From contig JAKCOZ010000011.1 of assembly GCA_022605955.1 (NCBI GenBank), positions 7,135,990-7,199,989 of the forward strand: a stretch of 64,000 nt of DNA, given 5' to 3'. Shown here in pieces: positions 12,641 to 24,328 of the stretch. Source of the stretch: Rallus limicola (lineage: Eukaryota > Chordata > Aves > Gruiformes > Rallidae). Every line of letters starts with the position of its first letter. The first letter of the stretch is position 1. The position numbers were made by a program, and so were the translations under genes. The notes below the pieces were generated by a model. It was not told the DNA's origin. It was given only the letters and a program-made list of their open reading frames with translations, and searched no databases.

Positions 12641-15600
12641 GAAGCTCAACAGAATTATTTTCATGGACAGATGATGTCACAATGAAAACTGCTATGAAAA
12701 TGACAACCTAATAACAAAAAAGAAGACAAGATCCAGATATACTTGTAACCAGTGATGAAGTATCTGCACAAACATTATGGTCAGTCCTTAAACAATCTCA
12801 CTTTTCCTTTCCCTTTGGCCTAGCCCTTTTCCTCTTTATGTAAGTTCCATCTCTATTTAGTTTTGTTTTGTTTTGTTTTCCCCTTTGTAATAGCCAGGTT
12901 TCCTTTGGACCTCCATTACTGACAAACTCACAAAAACTGCACCTACTCCTGAGTGCTTCTACCTGCTCCTATACCCTCCTCATGAGTGTTTCATTTCCTA
13001 TAGCCATATTCCTTCCCAGCTACTCTGTCTGTTACTTGGTTTCCTTCTGTCTGACCCAAGGCAGTGGACTTGGTGAATAGCAAGCTTGCAGCCTACATTT
13101 TCAGAAGTTTTCACTCTTTTGCATACTATCTTGAAAAACCTCCATCTGTGCTTTTCAAAAGAGCCATGAATCTGAGGCTCACATCAAATTAATGATAATT
13201 AATGTAAGTAACAAGATTATCTTGTCTTTCCTTTTTTTTTGTTTGTTTTTTCTTTATGCAGTTGGCTTCAGAAATGCAAGAGTTTCCATTGTCAGTCCTG
13301 GAAGGGAGGTCACATCAGAAAATCACAATGGTCTCTTTTGTTATTTTGCCCTTCAAAGAATTTTACTTGAAAACTGCCAGTGTCAGCTGCTTTTTCTCAT
13401 GGAGGAAGGATCTCTTACCACAGACCAACGTAATATGGCAACAAACCCTTCCTAAAAACCCAGCTCTTGGTGAACCTGAAATAATCCTCTCCCACCTCTT
13501 GGGAGTGGAGCATGCACCATTGCTGTATCAGGAGACCTTCAACCCTAATCTGCCAAGGCTGTGAAATTCTCTTGGTTTAAACAGCCCAGAGAACATGTTC
13601 CTACTTTGTCAGCCCTCAGATTCAGCTGCAGAAAAACTTGCAAGGATCTCACAAATGAAACAAGACACTTTAATTCTATCCTTAGAAATACCAACATATA
13701 TTTATATACTTAGTTCTATTTTAAGACTGTTTTCCCTTCTCATTGGATAGAGTAACTAAATGCCAGCCTGATTAGGGAATTTAGAATTTTGACATCTAGT
13801 TGCACTAAGTACACTAAGTTTATGGTAATTAGAGAGGAATCATATTATTTTTCTCTCAAGCAGATCTTAAGTTCATTGATGTCTGGACTATTATTCCCAG
13901 AGGTGACTTACACAGTGATTTTAGGATGCCAGAGAAAGATATTATGTGAGAAAAAGGAGAAAAGAGGAGAGGAGAGGAGAGGAGAGGAGAGGAGAGGAGA
14001 GGAGAGGAGAGGAGAGGAGAGGAGAGGAGAGGAGAGGAGAGGAGAGGAGAGGAGAGGAGAGGAGAGAGGATTTAAGGGGCAAATCTCTGTTCTTGTTTGT
14101 TCTCATGTTCCTGTTTCCTAAAAGTAAATTTCTTAAGTTACCAGATGATCCTTTATTAAATTCTGGAACTAGCAGTTTTTCTACTACCTGTTTTTCTGTG
14201 TAATTTTCCAGTGTTGTGGTTAAGAAGTGCAGTGGTTAAGAAATGGATTCTACCAATACATGGTATTGATGCCATCCTGATGCAAATATGGGCACAGTGA
14301 TGATATATAAGCGAGTCTGTGCTGTGTGAACCAATGGGCTCCAGTGGTGCATCACCCAGGGCTGAAAATAATGCTCAGAATAAAATTCTTGGGTAACACA
14401 GCAGAGCTCAATTCATTGTAAGCTTCATTGGACTGAGACTGATTAATGCTAGCTCTGCCACACATTTTGTGCTATGTTAAGATGAAAATTTTAGCCTCAA
14501 ACTGGAAATTTTATATCATTCTTCAAGAGCATCATAATTTAAAGTAGGAAGGAGAGTATGGAAACATTGCTGTAGAATTTTGGGTCCCAGTGTTGTATTA
14601 TGTTTTCTAAGTTATGATAACAGTAGTTAGGATAATACTGAAATCTGTTGGGTTACATTTTCCTTTTTCCCATGATCTAGCCCTACATCATTATCTTTCT
14701 AGCAAACAGGCAATTCAGATCAAAATCTCAAGTGTCCACAGGCAATTATTGGACTGAGCTCAGGGACATATTTAGAAAGCATAGAAAGTTGGTGATTACC
14801 CTTAAAATTGAGTTGAGAATTTTATCATCTTGTTTTCTTTTTGTGTTATCAGATGGTCTTTGTCCTCCCTTGCACAGTTCTTGGCTTCTTTTTTTCAGAG
14901 AAGCCAAGCACTTTTAAAGCCTGTCTCTTTATCTCTAATGAATTATGTGCCATGTTTCTGTGGCATGCCAAGAGAGGATTATCTCATGAGCATGAGAGCT
15001 ACACAGCTCTCCCATTATTCTCAGAGAAGTCGCAGATGAACAATGGCCTGGTAAACACCAGGTTATTTATCCCACATTCTGCCACTTAAAAGTCAGAGAA
15101 GCAGCCCAGGTAAAAACATTGACGTAGGATCTCTCCATCCAAACAGAAAAGCATGGTCAGATATTTATGATATGAATGTTATCACAAGTACTTGCCACTT
15201 CTCTGCTCTAATTTAGGCTATAAGCTGACTTTTGTATAGCTAGGATACACAGGATGAATTTTTATGTAAGCATCTTTCAGCTGGGTCCAGAGATAGCCAC
15301 CATCTTTCTGCCCTGAGTAATAAGGACCTCAAATTGATTTTGGGCTTCAATATCAAGTTACTTTTTTAAAAATTCATCTTAGACACAGAGGTTTATAATC
15401 TAATTAAACTCCAAATATATTTTAAAGTGGTGGATTAAAACAACTAAGCACAATTGCATTGATTAGATCAAAAGCCCATGTGGTTTTATTTATCTTATTC
15501 CCAATGATGGCTTTAAAAACAGAAAAAAGACTTCACCAATTTTGTTTTATAGCAGAAACTTTTTCCTCAGCACTCTTGGTGACTCAGCACTCAAATTACC

Positions 15601-16446
15601 ATATTTCAATATATGACCCAGTGTAATTAGGACAATATTTTTTTTTAGCTGGTTGTTGCTTTTGTGCTGTAGCTGAGTCTCCAGAACTAGTAATTTATCT
15701 CCAGTGATGAGAGTCTGCCCTTTTTTTGGTATTAAATGGCTCATACGTTATAGCTGTTACTTGAAGCAGCAGAGATTGGAAGACTACGGACTGTTCTTTG
15801 GAGAGCTCTTTCCTGCCAAATCCCCTCATTTCTGCAATGGCAGATGTTTGCAAAGACCTAGTTCATTTCATGAGTTTTTGTATATGATGGCACTATTTCT
15901 GTGCTCGCATGGAGCATGCAGGAGATTTTCAGAAGGCTGTGAGGATGAAATTAATCTCTCCTAACTTTAGCCATGTAGAGTTTTTTGTGCAATCTAAATT
16001 TGTTGTCCTTGGCTCCCTCTCCTGTCAACACAGAGAGAGGAGAACATCAAAGAGGGGATTCAAACCTATTTCAAACTCCCACCTCGGGATAGGAAGAAGC
16101 ACTCCCTGGAGGTAGTGCTCTATCTGGCCACCACAGGCTCAGCCTGGACAGCTAACTGGCTTAGAGTAAATGCCTTGGTTTTAAATGGATAATGTTAGGG
16201 AAGATGCATTCTTGTACTAATCATCTTTATATTGCAAAGCAGACTCTCTGCTGCCCAGGGCTTGGGAAGGCCTCTGGGAAAATAGCATAAATCTTTTATT
16301 GATGCAGTATCTACTGGCAGATGCATGGGGTGCAGAAACATCAAGCACACACTGATAAGAGGATAGGTAGGTTGAAAAAAGGCATCCTGACACAAGAGGA
16401 CCAAGGAGTGATGGACAAAGAGTGGGAAGCTCCAGCACTGTGAAGC
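12641..16446. other. Intronic block with a purine microsatellite
   Basis: Apart from the GGAGA tract at 13948-14070, no repeat or gene was recognised. A short imperfect duplication (GGTTAAGAA twice) lies at about 14217-14242. The frames present are short and overlap on several frames. Confidence 0.5.
13948..14070 (+). repeat. (GGAGA)n pentanucleotide microsatellite, pure purine tract
   Basis: 20 perfect tandem copies of GGAGA cover 13966-14065, within an uninterrupted run of 123 purines. Because 5 is not a multiple of 3, it is open in several frames and yields RRGEE-type chance peptides. On the PTCHD4 transcript strand it is a pure pyrimidine (TCTCC) run. Confidence 0.98.
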
Positions 16447-16942
16447 TGTCCTGGTTTTGGTTGGGACAGAGTTAATTTTCTTCCTAGCAGCCGCTGTAGT
16501 GCTGTGGTTTGGGTTAGGAGGAGAATAATGCTGGTAACACTCCGATGATTTTAGTTGTTGCTAAGCAGTCAAGGACTTTTCAGCTTCTCATACTGCCTAC
16601 CAATGAGAAGGCTGGGGAAGCCCAAGAAGCTGGGAGAGGACACAGTCAGGACAGGTGACCCAAACTTGTCAAAGGGATATTCCATGCTATATGATGTCAT
16701 GTTCCAAATATAGCTGGGGTGTTGGCTAGGAGGCGGTATGGCTCAGGAACTAGTTGAGCATCGTGTTTGGGTGGTGAGCAATTGTGCTGTACATCACTTC
16801 CTTCATATATCCTTTTGTCATTGTGATTATTATCTTCCTTTTATGTCCTATTAAATTGCCTTTATCTGAACACACAGGTTTTGCCTTTCTCCCTTTTGAT
16901 TCTCTTCTCCATTTCAGCTGCCTGCCAGGTTAAACCATGACA
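16447..16942 (+). mobile_element. Solo LTR of an avian endogenous retrovirus (ERVL-like)
   Basis: It begins TGTCCTGGTTTTGGTTGGGA and ends TTAAACCATGACA, so it has the usual TG...CA ends. Internal landmarks known for this Neoavian LTR include GAGTTAATTTTCTTCCTAGC, TCAAGGACTTTTCAGCTTC, GGTGGTGAGCAATTGTGCTG and CCTATTAAATTGCCTTTATC. A segment near the 3' end is missing compared with the fragment at 1030-1177. No gag, pol or env sequence flanks it. I could not see an exact target-site duplication (GAAGC before, GGAAC after). The family assignment is from memory. Confidence 0.85.
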
Positions 16943-18475
16943 GGAACACAGAAAGTATAATGGAAGAAAGGAAGGATTGAAGGAAGCAAAAGCAGCAAGT
17001 GACCTACTGCTTTGTGCTGTAAGGAAGCTACAAGTGGCAATATACTCCTCTCCTCACTGCTTCCACTCAGGGCCATGGGACAGTAATGTGGGACCTCAAG
17101 TGTGTTACCTATTTGCTGCTCTAGTACAGTAAGAGACATTACAGGAGGAAAGGTCTTGCCTTACCCAGGTCCCAAGTTTGTTTGATCTGTACCTTGATTT
17201 ACAAGTTCTCAGTCCAAGAGGAGAAAAACATCCAATGACTTGATCTGCAGAGTCAGCTTAGTCAACTTTATTACCTTATTAAAAATGGATTCATGCAAAA
17301 TCTCTCCCCAGTGCTCATCCCAGCATCTATGTGGATGTAAAATATCATGCAAATTAGGTAATTAACTAGGTTTTGCTTCATTAATAGATAAATCAGAGCA
17401 ATAAGAGTCTTCCTAAATACTAGCTATGCATTTCTCCAAAAATAGGACATCTAATGCAATTATTTTTATTAGATATTTTGTATGTGATCACAGAGCATAA
17501 AAAGGAATTAAAGTTCCATGTTTATTGTTATTAAAGAATCCCCCCTAGTGTCTTTATTTCATTTGACTGAAAATAGAAAGTGATGCTGCTATTGTAATCC
17601 ATTAATTATCAGACTCATATTTTAATTCATAAATCAAAGATTCCTACTTTCAGATTGCTCCTAGTTATACCAGAGTTAAGAGTGTGTTAGGGCAGGACAG
17701 AAGGCTAAAGCTGAAATTACAATAAAGGACTTAGATGAGTTGAGGCCATATACTAATCTGTAATTTTGAATATGATATTAAAAGAAACAAGGATGAGTGA
17801 ACTCCATCTTTTGAGCATAGACCCTTCCATGGAGCTGGTATGCCAGCTGATGGAAAACCCCCTAATATTTTTTAAGACATCTGACTTTGGTTTCCTACCA
17901 GATCTGCCACTGCAGTATCTGATCACTTCAAAAGTTGCCAGTTACACATTTACTCTTGTACACTTCATTATATGAAGCTGCTCGTAGAAGGCAATAGCAA
18001 TTCAATTATGCTATCATTTTGAAGTTAATTCTACATAATTATTTTTTGGGCTAAAATGCTTTTGTTAGTACTTCTGTGCCACAGATTGTGCTTATTAAGC
18101 ATGAAAGAAATAAAGGGAAAAAGGTAATCAATAACCACCACATAGATGAACCGACATGTGAAAAATGGGTATGAAAAGTATCACTAAGTTAACTGCAATG
18201 TAGCTATGTTTCCATCTCTTCATAACTGCAGTGTAATTATAGGAGCTGCTCCTGAGACTGTGTCACTTAACACTTTTTCTTCTGTCAGAGTAGACATGTA
18301 TTTTTATAGAAAGATATTAAAAATATTTTAACTAACACAAATAAGAAACTTAAGTCATTAAAACATCTTCAGAACAGATAAAAGATTCGGGATACATGTT
18401 TGTTTCTTAGCTGGTGGGTTTTTTTCTTTCTTTCTCTCTTGAGCCTCATCTTGAATCTCTTCACCCATCCAAGGA
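16943..18475. other. Intronic block with a candidate conserved element
   Basis: No transposon was recognised. The centre (about 17270-17640) is AT-rich, free of simple repeats and holds POU- and homeodomain-like words, listed as a separate entry. Confidence 0.5.
17270..17640. promoter_or_regulatory. Candidate conserved noncoding element / enhancer
   Basis: The stretch contains a perfect octamer ATGCAAAT at 17347-17354, TAATTA at 17359-17364, a second octamer-like word near 17293, and more TTAAT/ATTA words up to 17635. This arrangement resembles developmental enhancers, but AT-rich sequence yields such words by chance. The call is inference only and needs cross-species alignment. Confidence 0.25.
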
Positions 18476-18860
18476 CACAGAATCACAGAATCACAAAGTT
18501 GGAAAAGACCTTTTGAGATCATCAAGTCCAACCATTCCCATTCTCTGCTAAACCATATTCCTAAGTACTTCATCTACCCATCTTTTAAACACATCCAGGG
18601 TTGGTGACTCAACCCCCTCCCTGGGCAGCCTGTTCCAGTGCCTGATAACCCTTTCAGTGAAGAATTTTTTAATGCCAAATCTAAACCTGCCCTGGCACAG
18701 CTTGAGGCCATTTCCCCTTTGTCCCATCACCTGTCACTGGAGACCAACACCCACCTCTCCACACCCTCCTTTCAGGTAATTGTAGGCATTGATAAGGTCT
18801 CCTCTCAGCCTCCTCTTCTCCAGGCTAAATAACCCCAGCTCCCTCAGTCACTTCTTTGCA
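18476..18860 (-). mobile_element. CR1 LINE 3' end
   Basis: The tail complement (CACAGAATCACAGAATCAC) is on the left, followed by GAGATCATCAAGTCCAACCA, CTCCCTGGGCAGCCTGTTCC, GAGACCAACACCCACCTCTC and TCTCCTCTCAGCCTCCTCTT, running to about 18860. It is 5'-truncated. The words TGCTAAACCATAT and CTAAGTACTTCATCTACCC place it in the same subfamily as the copies at 43675 and 49134. Confidence 0.93.
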
Positions 18861-19289
18861 CACATTCATCTAAATTATTTCCCCTACATTTTGTCCATAT
18901 TATGGACATTTTCATGCAAAAAAGTGTTACTGGCAGAAGACCATAAGGGTGCTTATTGGTTCTTGTTCTATTCCAGGCTTGGTTCTCAGATCAAAAACCT
19001 GTTCAGTAATTTTCCAAGTTTTAATCTTCTTAATAAAACACATTTAAGGGAGAAAATATGACTTTAATCCATATTTAAGTGGTAATTTTGGAGCTTTTGC
19101 TTACATAAACACATTGCTACGCCAGAGGATGAAACAGGATAAAGCCTTATCAACAGTCTTCCACTGACAACTGCTGTATGCCTGTCCCACTAAGACAAAA
19201 AAAAGAGAGCCTCTTCATATAACAACTACACAACACAGGAACAGCTGTGAAAAATTGCCTGCTGGTGTTTTCTGGGGAGGTAATGTCTC
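18861..19289. other. Unannotated intronic sequence
   Basis: A spacer between two CR1 copies. Nothing was recognised. Confidence 0.5.
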
Positions 19290-19956
19290 TTCTTGTCAAC
19301 GGCAAGTTAAACATGAGCCAGCAGAGTGCCCAGACAGCCAGGAGGGCCAACAGTATCCTGAGGTACATCAAGCACATCATGGCCAGCTGGTCCAGGGAAG
19401 GGATTGCCCACTCTACACTGCATTGGTGCAGCCTCACGTTGAGCACTGGGTGCAGTTTTGGGCACCACAGTACAAGAGGGACACAAAACTATTGGAGAGT
19501 GTCTAGAGAAGGGCAACATGGATGGGGAAGGGTTTGGAGGGGAAGTCTTATGAGGAGAGGCTAAAGTTCCTTGGTTTGTTCCGCCTGGAGAAGAAGAGGC
19601 TGAGGGGAGACCTCAGTGTGGCTTGTGGCTTCCTGTTGATGGGCAGCAAAGGGGCAGGCACCGATGTCCTATTTGGCGACCAGAAATAGAACTCAAGGGA
19701 ACCGCATGAAGCTGAGAGAGGGAAGGTTTAGGCTGCATATTAGAAAGAGGTTCTTTATTGAGAGGGTGGCTGGGCACTGGCACAGGCTCCCCAGGGAAGG
19801 GGTCACAGCACTGAGCTGGGCTGAAGTCAAGAAGCGTCTGGACGATGCCCTCAGTCCCATGCTCTGACTTGACTGGGACTGTGTGGAGCCAGGAGTTGGA
19901 TCTGATGATCCTTATGGGTCCCTTCCAGCTCAGGAGATTCTGTGATTCTGTGATTC
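19290..19956 (+). mobile_element. CR1 LINE 3' portion with octamer tail
   Basis: It starts near AAACATGAGCCAGCAGAGTG and proceeds through CTCACGTTGAGCACTGGGTG, TGGAGAAGAAGAGGCTGAGG, TTTAGGCTGCATATTAGAAA and GGATCTGATGATCCTTATGG to a tail of ATTCTGTG units (19937-19956). The 3' end sequence (CCTTCCAGCTCAGGAGATTC) differs from the other copies, so it is a different subfamily. Frames inside are short remnants. Confidence 0.93.
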
Positions 19957-22900
19957 CCTGGTGTGAAAGCACATGGCAGCTGAACTGTATATTAAGGAAG
20001 AGTACACTAAACCAATAGTACTTTGAGAACCATAGTTAGTTATATAGTACACTAGTACTTTGTTAACAATGAAACCTGAGCCTTATCCCTCATTGACTCT
20101 GGATGCACTTCTGAGATGCAAAAAGAAAACCAAAGCAAAAACCACCCCCCACAAAAAACACTCTTACAAAGGCTTAGGTCTTATATCCCACCTTTAGTAT
20201 ATTTCATTCCTTTAAAGGCTCATATTTAGCTGTGAAATGCTATATGCAACATATCTGGTAAGATTGTTATATGAGTTTCCTTCTCACATATGTGACAGTA
20301 CATATTCTTTCGGTGCAAGTCTCTTCAGGACATTGCTGATCCTATAACCTAGCCAAGGTTAATTATGCTGTGACTTCAGCTGGATACTTGAACAGAAGGA
20401 TGCTGATATCAGCTAGAGATTATTTAAATTGTTTGACATTGTTGTTTCTACTTCTCTGGTGAATCTGGCGCCTGTTGTAATTCTGCTGGTGCCATGGCTG
20501 ATACTCTTGTCTGTTTACCCTTTCATTGATCAAAAAAGTCTTCCTCTTTTCTCCTTTATCAGCCAATGCCAAGTATGCCTGAGGTAATTTCCAGCAAGTC
20601 TCTGACCTTCCCAATATCATTATGGCTATCCTAAGAGGATATGGTTATTCTTACTTTCCTGTAGCTCTTTGGGTGGGCATGTCTGGGTGCAGACTAGCAG
20701 ATGGGTAAGCTGCTTTCCCTTCTCTTTCACCTTAAGTGGTGATCTGCACTATTATGGAAGTCCCAAAGACATACCATTGACATACTTAGTGTTAGAGAAG
20801 CTGACTCAGTCCTCTTGATAGCGTTTTGGTGATGGCTCATAACCAAACATGAAGCAAGCAGCTATAACACAATGGTGTAATGTACCTCCACCTCTGCAAC
20901 AATACCCTCCTTAGTCAAGTAACTCATGGGTTGATTCCAACCAAGTTCAATTCTATCTATCATAAATAAATGTTTTGTAATGAGATAAAATACTTCAGTT
21001 GCAAGTATCAAATTAGAAATTGGTTTGAGTGGCTTGTTCTCCTCCATTTTCACATGGCAATGGCAAACCCTGGACAGCTTCCCAAGCAGACATGTGGTGT
21101 CCCCCATGATTACTCCCACCCATGTTTAAGCAGTTAGGTGGTGTGGTCCAAAATCAGACCATGCAAGGAAGACATGTGAGCCACGTTAAACTTCTAAAGC
21201 CAGGTCTTCTCTGTGACATTGGTCAAATCTTCATCTCCAGAGTTCTCTTCATCTCCAGAGTAAGTTTGTGTTATGGGCTATTCAGGGTCCAGAATTGATC
21301 TCACGCGACAGGGCTGTACTGTGAGCACAGAAATGATGGAAGCAGAAGCAAATATCAAACCTGTTGCAAGCTATCCCAGGCAAGTTAATTTCTGAGGTAA
21401 TTCCATTGACTTTGATAGACTCATCCTGTGAATTTAGCCATGACAATGAGAAGCCAGGGAGAAAAGGTCATGATTTCTGCCATTTCCACACTGATTTATT
21501 GTGAAGAGTTTTGAGAAAGAGGAAGACTGATGGAGGATAAGAGAAGTCTCTCTGACATACCACGTAAGTATTTTGCCCCACTACAAAGTCAACAATATTT
21601 GATTTTTTCTAACAGAGAAACATAAGCACATCTTTGTGAAGCATTCAAAAGTATCTGGTGCAAGGAGAGTTCTCCTGTTTGGTGATGATCCCTATTTTCT
21701 ATTCATACCAGGATCAAACCAACAAGTCCTTCCTGACACAGACATTGCAGTACTCTTTGGGGGTCCCTCCAGTCAATGGAGGTCTTTACTGTTGGCATTT
21801 GACTGCCTGCGATCAGATAAGATGGGGAATTGAGAGACAAGTAAAGCCTAAAAGCTGGACTCTGCCTGAATGACCATGAACAGACCCCACTTAGGCAACA
21901 CAGGTACTGCAGCCCATGTCAGACTTCCACCCATCAAAATCCAAAAAGAAAAGTGCAGATGAACAGTGTAGCCTAGCTCATTTTACCAATACATTTTCTG
22001 AAGAGCAAGAAGATAATTCCAAAAGATGTAGGAAAAGGTGCCAGGACTCTGAGAGCCATGTACCCCCTAGTGAGTCAGATCCTTCAGTGCTTCTCACCAT
22101 GGTAGCACTCCAGCCCCTACAAGAAGCTGTGCTTTCACAGATGCTAGGAGCTGGTGTGGGTAGACACTAGAGCCAGCACCTGGGTGAGCAGGCAGCACAT
22201 ATTGCAGGATTGCTGGATGGAGCTGGAAGTAAATTCCCCTTCCAGCCTTACTTGGATACTCTGCTGCTTCATGCAGATAAGCTGAGGCCATAGTTGTCAC
22301 TTGGAAGATTATTGTGTCTGACTATTTAAAGAACAGAGTTAGCAAATACAAAGAGGCAACAAGGAGACTATGGATTATGGTTCAACAATGTCACCTCGTT
22401 TGGGGATTATCAACACACGCAGCATGCAGCTGGCACAGGGAGATTTACGAGGATGCTGCTTCTAAGAAGAAGACATAGCGAGGAAACATTGTTATCCTTA
22501 ATTCTTTAGGAACCAAAGAAGAGATTTACAAAGTGGTTAGAGGAGGCTCATGGTCACATGTTATATGGTTGATGCAAATAGGAAACAAATGCTATAACTG
22601 GAAACAAGGAAGAACACTGTTTTATGCTGAAGAGCCAAGGGCATATAAGGTTGTGGGAAGAAAGGATGAAGGAAGAACATTTGATGAACTACATGGACTA
22701 TAAGAGGCAAAAATACAGTGGAAGAAAAATTTATCACTAGTTAAATCTGTGGAAGCAGGGAAATGTTACAGCAGTATCTCTATGAGATGGTCAGCAGCGA
22801 GTAGAAGTGCCATAATAGGGATAAAAAGAAAAAAGTAATTTAAGTGCTTTATTTCCATTTCCTTTGAAAATCACTCCCTCCTGCTAGTAATTCTAAGCAT

Positions 22901-23471
22901 AGATTGCATAAAGCAGCAGCTTCTCATTTCCAGAAAGTGCTAGGTTCCCAAATGCTTTGGGAATTGCCTTAGTCTGAAATTCAGTATCCAACAGTAAAGA
23001 ATGCAAGCTACCAACAGAAAGCCATAAAGGGGTAGCTGTGGTGACAGAGACAATTTCTACTTATTTCTACAATGAGACACTGTGTATGAGCTTTATGTTG
23101 TTGCTGTGAAATCCAGATCATGGTAATCACAGAACCAGTGAGTGTGTTAAGAAGCAAGTGCCACAGTTTGGATCAAGAAGAGCTTGAATTTCAGCTCTTA
23201 CTGAGACTTCTTCTTTCACTACATTTCATAAAGCCAAAATACTCAGCCTTCTCATCTAGTGTACCAGTGTGAAGAGAAGGATGGTTGTGAACTGCTTCAC
23301 TGAATTGCTGCCAATTTGTATTGGAAAGACATAAAAAGGGGAGTCAAAGGACAGGACATGAAGAACAAATCATGATCCTGACTCTAAAAATAGACTACAG
23401 CAGTTTCTAACCAGTGAAACTACTTTCATGTCTAGGAAAAAGGAAAGAAATATATTAAAGAGAAATACCAG
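19957..23471. other. Unannotated intronic sequence
   Basis: No transposon or gene was recognised in 3.5 kb. An 18-base tandem duplication lies at 21229-21262. Short frames such as 21916-22170 show no domain. Confidence 0.5.
21229..21262 (+). repeat. Short tandem duplication, two copies of an 18-base unit
   Basis: CTTCATCTCCAGAGT occurs at 21229 and again at 21247, spaced 18 bases apart, with three extra bases completing the first unit. Confidence 0.8.
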
Positions 23472-24328
23472 CTGGGTCAATGGCTCATTGTCCAAATAGA
23501 GTCAGTGACAAGTGGTGCTCCTCAGGGGTTGGTACTTGGGATTGGCACTGTTTAACATCTTTGCTGGAGACATGGATGGTGGGATAGAGGGCAACCTCAG
23601 CAACTTTGCCAGTACCTGTGTGGTACAGTTGACACATTGGAGGGAAGGGATGCTAACTAGGAGAGACTCGATGGGCTTCAGAGGTGTTCCCATGTGAACT
23701 GCATGAAGTTCAACAAGGCCAAGAGCAAGGTCCTGCACATGGGTCAGAACCATCACAAACACAGCTACTATCTGAGTGGAGAATGGATTCAGAGCAGACC
23801 TGAGGAGCAACAGTGTACACATGCAGGCAAGAGATCCAAACATAACCTTAGCTGCATCAAAACCAGCATGACCAACAGGTAAAGGGAGGTGTTTCTTCCC
23901 CTCTGCTCTGCTCTTGTGAGACCCTAGCTGGAGTACTGTGTCCAGACCTGGGGTTCCCAGTACAAGAGGGACAAGGAGCTGTTGGATTGAGTCCAAAGGA
24001 GTGCAGTGGAGATGATCCAAGGGCTGGAGCATCTCTGCTATGGGGACAGGCTGAGAGGGGATTGTTCAGCCTGGAGAAGAGAAGGCTCCAGGGAGACTTC
24101 ATTGCAGCCTTTCAGTACCTAAAGGGGCTATAGGAAAGCTGGAGAGGGACTGGTTACAATGCCTAGGAACAGGATGAGGGGTAATGCCCTTAAATTGAAA
24201 GAGGATCAATTTAGATTAAATATAAGGAAAAAAATATTTTTTATGAGCTTTGTGAGGCCCTGTCACAGGGTGCCCAGAGAAGCTGTGGCTGCCCCTGGAT
24301 CTCTGGCAGGGTTCAATGCCACGTTGAT
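23472..24328 (+). mobile_element. CR1 LINE fragment including RT remnant, 3'-truncated
   Basis: It begins in the reverse-transcriptase region (GTGACAAGTGGTGCTCCTCA, TTTAACATCTTTGCTGGAGA) and runs through GAAGTTCAACAAGGCCAAGA and the 3' region to about GTTCAATGCCACGTTGAT. There it stops before the usual 3' UTR and tail. The RT catalytic FADD motif has decayed: the frame reads NFAST at that place. Stops and indels break the frame. It shares private variants with the element at 11848-12640. Confidence 0.9.

Noticed and set aside
13789..14203. Frames with RRGEE repeats
   Set aside because: They are translations of the GGAGA microsatellite, which is open in several frames; not a protein.
23502..24032. 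176-codon minus-strand frame
   Set aside because: It is the antisense reading of the plus-oriented CR1 at 23472-24328.
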